A stretch of 64,000 nt of DNA from Rhodococcus opacus B4. GTDB taxonomy: Bacteria; Actinomycetota; Actinomycetes; Mycobacteriales; Mycobacteriaceae. Under the pieces are notes generated by a model. The model made no database searches, had not been told where the DNA came from, and saw nothing but the letters and a program-made list of their open reading frames with translations. This document shows positions 58,383 through 64,000 of this stretch, piece by piece. Made by a program: the position numbers and the translations under genes. The stretch covers positions 868,001 through 932,000 of the forward strand of contig NC_012522.1 in NCBI RefSeq assembly GCF_000010805.1, given 5' to 3'. Every line of letters starts with the position of its first letter. Position 1 is the first letter of the stretch.

Positions 58383-59819
58383 GTGGCGTTCACCACGGCC
58401 GAAGAGGTCATCAAGTTCATCAAGGACGAGAACGTCGAGTACGTCGACATCCGGTTCAGTGACCTGCCCGGCGTGCAGCAGCACTTCTCGATCCCCGCGT
58501 CCGCGTTCAACCAGGACGTGTTCGAGGACGGCCTCGCGTTCGACGGTTCGTCCGTCCGCGGCTTCCAGTCGATCCACGAATCCGACATGATGCTCCTCCC
58601 CGACGTCGCCACCGCCCAGATCGACCCCTTCCGCGCCGCCAAGACGCTGAACATCAACTTCTTCGTGCACGACCCGTTCACGCGTGAGTCCTACAGCCGC
58701 GACCCGCGTAACGTCGCGCGCAAGGCCGAGGAATACCTGAAGTCGACCGGCATCGCCGACACCGCCTTCTTCGGCGCCGAGGCCGAGTTCTACATCTTCG
58801 ACTCGGTCCGCTACGACTCCGGCATCAACGGCGCGTTCTACGAGCTCGACTCCATCTCGGGTTCCTGGAACACCGGCAACGACGTGAACGCCGACGGCAG
58901 CCCCAACCTGGGCTACAAGGTCCGCCCCAAGGGTGGATACTTCCCCGTCGCTCCGTACGACCACTACGTCGACCTGCGCGACGAGATCTCCACCAACCTG
59001 CAGAACGCGGGCTTCGAGCTCGAGCGCGGCCACCACGAGGTGGGCACCGGCGGCCAGCAGGAGATCAACTACAAGTTCAACACGCTGCTCGCTGCGGCTG
59101 ACGACCTGCAGCTGTTCAAGTACATCGTGAAGAACACGGCGTGGCAGCACGGCAAGTCGGCCACCTTCATGCCGAAGCCGCTGTTCGGCGACAACGGGTC
59201 GGGCATGCACGTCCACCAGTCGCTGTGGAAGGACGGCAAGCCGCTGTTCCACGACGAGGCCGGCTACGCGGGTCTGTCCGACATGGCGCGTCACTACATC
59301 GGCGGCATCCTGCACCACGCACCGTCGCTGCTGGCGTTCACCAACCCGACGATCAACTCGTACCACCGCCTGGTGCCGGGCTACGAAGCCCCCATCAACC
59401 TCGTGTACAGCCAGCGCAACCGCTCCGCGGCCGTGCGGATCCCGATCACCGGCAACAACCCGAAGGCCAAGCGCCTCGAGTTCCGCGCCCCCGACTCCTC
59501 GGGTAACCCCTACCTGAACTTCGCGGCGCAGATGATGGCCGGCCTGGACGGCATCAAGAACAAGATCGAGCCGCAGGCTCCCGTCGACAAGGACCTCTAC
59601 GAGCTCCCGCCGGAGGAGGCCCGCAACATCCCGCAGGCTCCCACCAGCCTGTCGGCCGTCATCGACCGCCTCGAGGCCGATCACGACTACCTCACCGAGG
59701 GTGGCGTGTTCACGTCCGACCTGATCGAGACGTGGATCTCGCTCAAGCGTGAGCAGGAGATCGCCCCGGTCAATCTGCGTCCGCACCCCTACGAGTTCCA
59801 GCTGTACTACGACGTGTAA
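58383..59819 (+). CDS. glnA: Glutamine synthetase type I (GlnA1)
   Basis: A 478-residue GSI-beta-type enzyme making glutamine from glutamate and ammonia as a dodecamer. Signatures are [29 protein letters not shown], the ATP-binding [25 protein letters not shown] and the adenylylation loop [10 protein letters not shown] with Tyr406. Lys-rich GSI-alpha features are absent. The GTG at 58383 follows AAGGAGCACAAGC. It matches Rv2220. The GlnR box suggests nitrogen control, and Tyr406 suggests GlnE-dependent adenylylation. Confidence 0.97.
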   Translation: MAFTTAEEVIKFIKDENVEYVDIRFSDLPGVQQHFSIPASAFNQDVFEDGLAFDGSSVRGFQSIHESDMMLLPDVATAQIDPFRAAKTLNINFFVHDPFTRESYSRDPRNVARKAEEYLKSTGIADTAFFGAEAEFYIFDSVRYDSGINGAFYELDSISGSWNTGNDVNADGSPNLGYKVRPKGGYFPVAPYDHYVDLRDEISTNLQNAGFELERGHHEVGTGGQQEINYKFNTLLAAADDLQLFKYIVKNTAWQHGKSATFMPKPLFGDNGSGMHVHQSLWKDGKPLFHDEAGYAGLSDMARHYIGGILHHAPSLLAFTNPTINSYHRLVPGYEAPINLVYSQRNRSAAVRIPITGNNPKAKRLEFRAPDSSGNPYLNFAAQMMAGLDGIKNKIEPQAPVDKDLYELPPEEARNIPQAPTSLSAVIDRLEADHDYLTEGGVFTSDLIETWISLKREQEIAPVNLRPHPYEFQLYYDV

Positions 59820-59858
59820 GTCGTAAGGCGCCCGCCGACACGCGGGCCGGTACGTCCT

Positions 59859-59913
59859 GACGAGCCCATCCGTGGCGCCGGCTGTTGCAGCCGGCGACAT
59901 GGGTGGGCTCGTC
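59859..59913 (+). terminator. Terminator after glnA
   Basis: Two-tier stem: outer GACGAGCCCA / TGGGCTCGTC (10 bp) enclosing an inner CGCCGGCT / AGCCGGCG stem, starting 40 nt past the stop. Confidence 0.7.
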
Positions 59914-59977
59914 TGCGTCGCGGGTTCCACGTGTGCGGGCGCACCCCGAACCCGCACGCCCCGGCAGTCCGCAGTCG

Positions 59978-59983
59978 TATGAT
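59978..59983 (+). promoter_or_regulatory. Candidate -10 element for the MFS exporter gene
   Basis: TATGAT about 105 nt before the ATG at 60088; the -35 is weak (CCGAAC-like). Confidence 0.4.
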
Positions 59984-60087
59984 CCAGGGAACCGACCGCA
60001 CGGACCGTTGCGGGACGTTCACGTGAAGACTGTCGGGAAACTTGCTCCGTTCTCCATCCCCATGGGTCGAGAAGCAGGTGGTGCGGG

Positions 60088-61341
60088 ATGTCAGTGCCCA
60101 CGACGCCGACCGGCGTCCCGGTGCCGCGCCGTGTCGTGGTCATCCTGCTGCTGGTGATTCCGCTCAGCCAGATTCCGCTCGACATCTACACGCCGGCGCT
60201 GCCGCAGATGGTGCTCGATCTGGACTCGTCCGCGGCCGTCGTGCAGAACACGGTGACGGCGTACATGCTGGGCATGAGTCTGGCGTTCATCCCGGTCGGC
60301 CTGATCGCGGATGCGGTGGGCCGCAAACGAACTCTGCTGACCTGCCTCGCGATCCTCGTCGTCACCAGTGTGGGATGCGCACTCGTGCAGAACATCACGG
60401 TCCTGCTCGGGCTGCGATTCGTGCAGGGCATCGGTGGGTGTGCGTGCCTCGTCCTCGCGTATGCGATCGCCGCCGACTGCTACCGCGGCGCCCGGCTCAC
60501 GTCCGTGTCCGGTCTCCTCGGGGCGGCGTGGGGGCTGGCCCCGGTGCTCGCGCCCGCCGTGGGCGGTGTGCTCGTGCAGTTCATCTCGTGGCGTCTGGTG
60601 TTCGGGCTGATCGCGCTTCTGGCGGCGCTCGCCGTTCCCCTCGTCGTCGCGGGACTGCCGGAGACGCTTCCCGAGGAATCGCGTTCACCGGTCGACGCGA
60701 CCGCCGCGGCGCGGGTGTTGCGGGTCGCACTGCGCCACCGCATCTTCGTGGGCTTCGTGCTCGTGTTCGGACTGATGGCGTCCGCCCAGATGGTGTTCGG
60801 TGTCGTCGCACCGTTCCTGTACCAGGAGATCCTCGGCTTCTCCCCCGCCGCGTACGGCGCGATCGCGCTCGTCGTGGGCGGCGCCAACCTCCTCGGCGAA
60901 CTCGCCTGCAGCGCACTCGCGGTTCGGGTCGGCACCCGGCGGCTCGCTTTCGGGGCCTGGTGGGTGTTCGTGCTCGGCGCGCTGATACTGGCCGTCACGG
61001 CCGGGATGTCCGTCGTCACCGCACCGGCCATCACGATCGGCGCCTGCCTCGCACTCGCCGGGTGCGGCGTGCTCTGCCCGCAGATGTACGGGCTGGCTCT
61101 CGGGCTGTTCACTCGCAATCTCGGGCTGATCGGCGGCGTCGTCACCGCCGCCTGCTACCTCGTAGTCAGCGCGGCGATGGCCGTCGCGGGCGTGCTGCCG
61201 GAGAACAGCCAGGCACCGCTCGGCTGGCTCTACCTCGCTCTCGGCGCCGGCGCCGGAATTCTGCTCCTGCTCACCACATCCGCGCGGCGGTCCGACAGTT
61301 CCCCCGCCGAGGCGCCCGCACCACGAACCGACCGGAGGTGA
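60088..61341 (+). CDS. MFS drug-resistance transporter, Bcr/CflA type
   Basis: A 417-residue 12-helix major-facilitator exporter. The N-terminal IPLDIYTPALPQMVLDL is a hallmark of the Bcr/CflA group (D and YxPALP), followed by the loop motif A GLIADAVGRKRTLL and motif C-like WGLAPVLAPAVGG in helix 5. Likely proton-driven export of a small molecule; the substrate is unknown. The ATG at 60088 follows a GTGCGGG leader without a strong ribosome site. The next gene starts 6 nt downstream and is probably co-expressed. Confidence 0.88.
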   Translation: MSVPTTPTGVPVPRRVVVILLLVIPLSQIPLDIYTPALPQMVLDLDSSAAVVQNTVTAYMLGMSLAFIPVGLIADAVGRKRTLLTCLAILVVTSVGCALVQNITVLLGLRFVQGIGGCACLVLAYAIAADCYRGARLTSVSGLLGAAWGLAPVLAPAVGGVLVQFISWRLVFGLIALLAALAVPLVVAGLPETLPEESRSPVDATAAARVLRVALRHRIFVGFVLVFGLMASAQMVFGVVAPFLYQEILGFSPAAYGAIALVVGGANLLGELACSALAVRVGTRRLAFGAWWVFVLGALILAVTAGMSVVTAPAITIGACLALAGCGVLCPQMYGLALGLFTRNLGLIGGVVTAACYLVVSAAMAVAGVLPENSQAPLGWLYLALGAGAGILLLLTTSARRSDSSPAEAPAPRTDRR

Positions 61342-61347
61342 TCTCGC

Positions 61348-62328
61348 GTGCCGCACCCGAGTCCGCACAGCCCAGCCGCATCCCCGGTGTCGGTGATCTT
61401 CCAGCGCCGGATCGACGACGCCCGCTACACCGAGTACTCGCAATGGCAGAAACGCGCGGCGGACGCGCTCGCGACGGTTCCGGGTTTCATCGATCAGGAC
61501 ATCGTGCCGCCGTCGCCACCCGTGCAGGACGACTGGGTGGACGTGCTGCGGTTCACCACCCTCGACGACGCCCGGGCGTGGCTCGACAGCGATCTGCGAA
61601 CGGAACTGGTGGCGGAGATCAAGCACGCCTTCATCGGCAACGAGGACGTCCACCTGCTCACCGGCGAGCAGACCCGGGAGCAGTCGGCGACGTCGGTGGT
61701 CATCTCCTGTCACGTCGACCCCTCGGACGAGTCGGCGTTCATGGACTGGCAGCGGAAGATCTCCGCCGCCGAGGCAGGGTTCCGGGGGTTCCGGGGGCAC
61801 AAGGTCGAACGGCCGGTGCAGGGAATCACCGAGGACTGGACGATCGTGCTCAGCTTCGACACCGAGGACAACCTGGGGTCGTGGATGGATTCACCGGAGC
61901 GGGCCGCCCTCCTGGAGGAGGGTGAGAAGTTCAACAGGAATCTCCGGATCCGCAAAGCGAGCTACGGTTTCGACTTCTGGTTCCGCGGTACCGGCGGCGA
62001 CGAACCGCCCCCGGTGCCCGTCGCCCGCAGCAACCTCCTGGCGCTGCTGGTGCTGTACCCGCTGGTCGTGATCTGGGGTCATTTCTTCAGCGCACCGTTC
62101 ATCGAGGCGCACGGTGTGCCGATCGCCGTCGCCCTGTTCATCGGGAACCTGGTCACCACCCAGGTCCTCGGGTGGTGGGCGGTTCCCGCGGCGTTCAAGG
62201 CGTTCGGGTGGTGGATGGACCCGGCGATCCCGGCCCGGCGGCGGAATCTGGGCTACGCCGTCATGGTCGTGCTGTTCGCGATCTCGATCGGCGTGTGCAC
62301 CCTGCTGTTCATGATCCCCACGACCTGA
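61348..62328 (+). CDS. Two-domain ABM (antibiotic biosynthesis monooxygenase-like) protein with membrane tail
   Basis: A 326-residue protein: two tandem ferredoxin-like ABM domains (about 12-110, VSVIFQRRIDDARYTEYSQW; about 113-215, TSVVISCHVDPSDESAFMDWQRK), then two or three transmembrane helices (LLALLVLYPLVVIWGHFF, VALFIGNLVTTQVLGWW, VMVVLFAISIGVCTLLFM). ABM domains include cofactor-free oxygenases and haem-degrading enzymes; no haem-binding residue is evident. The membrane tail resembles that of DUF-type YoaF-like proteins. Coupled to the MFS exporter by its 6-nt gap. Confidence 0.8.
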   Translation: MPHPSPHSPAASPVSVIFQRRIDDARYTEYSQWQKRAADALATVPGFIDQDIVPPSPPVQDDWVDVLRFTTLDDARAWLDSDLRTELVAEIKHAFIGNEDVHLLTGEQTREQSATSVVISCHVDPSDESAFMDWQRKISAAEAGFRGFRGHKVERPVQGITEDWTIVLSFDTEDNLGSWMDSPERAALLEEGEKFNRNLRIRKASYGFDFWFRGTGGDEPPPVPVARSNLLALLVLYPLVVIWGHFFSAPFIEAHGVPIAVALFIGNLVTTQVLGWWAVPAAFKAFGWWMDPAIPARRRNLGYAVMVVLFAISIGVCTLLFMIPTT

Positions 62329-62421
62329 CGCCAGTTTCCCGATTCACCTGCGTGATGTCCGGGTACATAGCACTGTGAAGGACCGAGGTCTGTTTTCACA
62401 TCTGGAGAAAGGTGTGCGCGG

Positions 62422-63078
62422 TTGGACATGCAGCAACTGTGGGACTTCGTCTCCGCCAGGAAACAGCAGCTTCTCACCGACTCGCTCCTGCACGTCAGTG
62501 CCGTCGTGCAGTCGGTGGTCATCGCCACGATCGTCGCGGTGGCGATCGGGATCCTGGTGTACCGGAGCCCCGCCGGGTCCGCGATCGCGACCGCCCTGGC
62601 CGGCACGATCCTCACCATCCCGTCGTTCGCCCTGCTCGGCCTGCTCATCCCGATCCTGGGACTCGGTGTGGCGCCCACCGTGACCGCCCTGGTGCTGTAC
62701 GCGCTGCTGCCGATCATCCGGAACACCATCCTCGGACTCGCGTCCGTCGACCCCGCCGTCACCGACGCCGCCCGCGGCGTGGGGATGAGCCGCACGACGG
62801 TGCTGAGCAGAATCGAACTCCCCCTCGCGTGGCCGTCGATCCTGACGGGCATGCGGGTGAGCACGCAGATGCTGATGGGCATCCTCGCGATCGCCGCCTA
62901 CGCCAAGGGTCCCGGGCTCGGCAACCTCATCTTCTCGGGACTGTCCCGCGTCGGCAGCCCGACAGCGATACCGCAGGCCCTCACGGGGACCGTGCTCATC
63001 GTGATCCTCGCCCTCGTACTCGACGGCATCCTCGCCGTCGTCGGCCGACTCACCACCTCCAGGGGGATCCGTGACTGA
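62422..63078 (+). CDS. Osmoprotectant ABC transporter permease (OpuCB/ProW type)
   Basis: A 218-residue inner-membrane permease with five to six helices. The cytosolic EAA-like loop VDPAVTDAARGVGMSRTTVLSRIELPLAWPSILTG fits the ProW/OpuCB group, and LLPIIRNTILGL precedes it. These systems import glycine betaine, choline, carnitine or proline. TTG 62422 (9 nt after AAAGG) is preferred to ATG 62428. The stop overlaps the ATPase GTG by 8 nt. The substrate-binding subunit must lie beyond the window. Confidence 0.88.
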   Translation: MDMQQLWDFVSARKQQLLTDSLLHVSAVVQSVVIATIVAVAIGILVYRSPAGSAIATALAGTILTIPSFALLGLLIPILGLGVAPTVTALVLYALLPIIRNTILGLASVDPAVTDAARGVGMSRTTVLSRIELPLAWPSILTGMRVSTQMLMGILAIAAYAKGPGLGNLIFSGLSRVGSPTAIPQALTGTVLIVILALVLDGILAVVGRLTTSRGIRD

Positions 63079-64000
63079 TCTCGATACACCTCACACCAAC
63101 GGCAGCACGGTCTCGGGCGTGGACATCGTCCTCGAAGACGTGGTCAAGAGTTATCCCGGCCAGGAAAAGGCGGCGGTCGACAACGTGTCGATGCGCATCC
63201 CCGCCGGCGAGATCGTCGTCCTCGTCGGCCCGTCCGGCTGCGGGAAGACCACCACGATGCGGATGATCAACCGGCTCATCGAACCGACTTCGGGGAAGAT
63301 CACGATCGGCGGCAAGGACGCCCTGTCCATCGACCCCGACAAGCTGCGGCGCGGCATCGGCTACTCGATTCAGCAGGCCGGGCTGTTCCCGCACCTGACC
63401 ATCGCCAAGAACGTCGGCACCGTCCCCGGGCTCATCGGCTGGGACAAGAAGAAGATCGCCGACCGCACCGACGAGATGCTCGACCTCGTCGGACTCGAGC
63501 CGGGCCTCTACCGCGAGCGCTACCCCCGCCAGTTGTCGGGCGGTCAGCAGCAGCGGGTGGGGGTGGCGCGGGCACTGGCCGCCGATCCCCCGGTGCTGCT
63601 GATGGACGAGCCGTTCGGCGCGGTCGACCCGATCACGCGCGGGCTGCTGCAGGACGAGTTGATGCGGCTGCAGTCCGATCTCGGCAAGACCATCGTGTTC
63701 GTAACGCACGATTTCAACGAGGCGGTCAAGCTGGGAGACCGGATCGCGGTGCTCGGCAACCAGTCGCACATCATGCAGTACGACACACCGGAGGCGATCC
63801 TCGCCCATCCCGCCAACGACATGGTGGCCGGGTTCATCGGCGCCGACGCGTCATTGAAGCAGCTGACCCTCACCCGGGTGGCGGAGGTCGAACTCCTCGA
63901 CTGCCCGACCGCGTACGAGGACGGCTCGGTGGACGAACTGCGGGCGGCGATCTCACCCCGCAAGATCAAGTGGGGCATCCTCCTGGACGCGCGGGATCGC
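63071..64000 (+). CDS. Osmoprotectant ABC transporter ATP-binding protein (OpuCA/ProV type), 3' truncated
   Basis: The first 310 residues of an ABC ATPase, open to the window end. It has Walker A VGPSGCGKTTTMR, Q-loop SIQQAGLF, the signature LSGGQQQRVGVARALA, Walker B LLMDEPFGAVDP and the H-loop His in FVTHDFNEAV. The fragment after about residue 260 begins the C-terminal region that in OpuCA holds CBS domains sensing ionic strength. The GTG overlaps the permease stop. This frame was reconstructed directly because no stop occurs before the edge. Confidence 0.9.
   Translation, partial: MTDLDTPHTNGSTVSGVDIVLEDVVKSYPGQEKAAVDNVSMRIPAGEIVVLVGPSGCGKTTTMRMINRLIEPTSGKITIGGKDALSIDPDKLRRGIGYSIQQAGLFPHLTIAKNVGTVPGLIGWDKKKIADRTDEMLDLVGLEPGLYRERYPRQLSGGQQQRVGVARALAADPPVLLMDEPFGAVDPITRGLLQDELMRLQSDLGKTIVFVTHDFNEAVKLGDRIAVLGNQSHIMQYDTPEAILAHPANDMVAGFIGADASLKQLTLTRVAEVELLDCPTAYEDGSVDELRAAISPRKIKWGILLDARDR

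Overview
The window is a high-GC actinobacterial chromosome segment, most likely from a Rhodococcus of the jostii/opacus type. From memory, the gene order follows Mycobacterium tuberculosis Rv2171 to Rv2220 (lppM, metF-like, idsA2, mptA, Rv2175c, pknL, aroG, a mannosyltransferase, fadD15, pimB', NlpC/P60, trpD, ctaE-qcrCAB, ctaF-ctaC, asnB, adoK, cobT-cobS, ilvE, gcvT, pepB, dlaT, lipB-lipA, glnA1). Typical rhodococcal features are carotenoid genes threaded between the lipoglycan genes, frequent GTG starts and many leaderless promoters. No rRNA, tRNA, prophage or CRISPR array was seen.

Region 1 (1-10.5 kb) interleaves a carotenoid pathway with cell-envelope genes: the C-terminal part of a CrtO-like oxidoreductase, a CruF-like hydratase, LppM, a CrtQ/CruG-like glycosyltransferase, MetF (opposite strand), GGPP synthase, CrtI, MptA and CrtB. 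Region 2 (10.5-25.5 kb) holds the PknL kinase and its presumed DNA-binding partner, DAHP synthase, a 3'-5' exoribonuclease, a second polyprenyl-phosphate mannosyltransferase, an acyltransferase, a ROK glucokinase, an ArsA-like ATPase with two SRPBCC proteins, FadD15, PimB' and a membrane-anchored HExxH protein. Region 3 (25.5-28 kb) has two secreted NlpC/P60 peptidoglycan hydrolases with matching promoters; the larger-leader copy carries a cyclic-di-AMP (ydaO) riboswitch.

Region 4 (28-42 kb) contains a DEDDh exonuclease/GIY-YIG/UVR fusion, a lone RAM-domain protein, trpD, then the bc1-aa3 respiratory supercomplex (ctaE-qcrCAB, and ctaC-ctaF on the other strand). A decayed IS3-type element lies between qcrB and ctaF. 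asnB and adoK follow. Region 5 (42-59.8 kb) has an A-type Fe-S protein, glycerate kinase, cobU-cobT-cobS, ilvE, gcvT, leucyl aminopeptidase, the two-lipoyl-domain E2 acyltransferase, lipB-lipA (which make its cofactor) and GlnR-boxed glnA. Region 6 (60-64 kb) is less conserved: an MFS exporter, a two-domain ABM/membrane protein and the start of an OpuC-type osmoprotectant ABC transporter that runs off the end.

Two regulatory patterns recur. About 17 genes have a TANNNT -10 hexamer 6-7 nt before the start codon, the signature of leaderless mRNAs. Three convergent gene pairs are separated by long palindromes that share outer arms.
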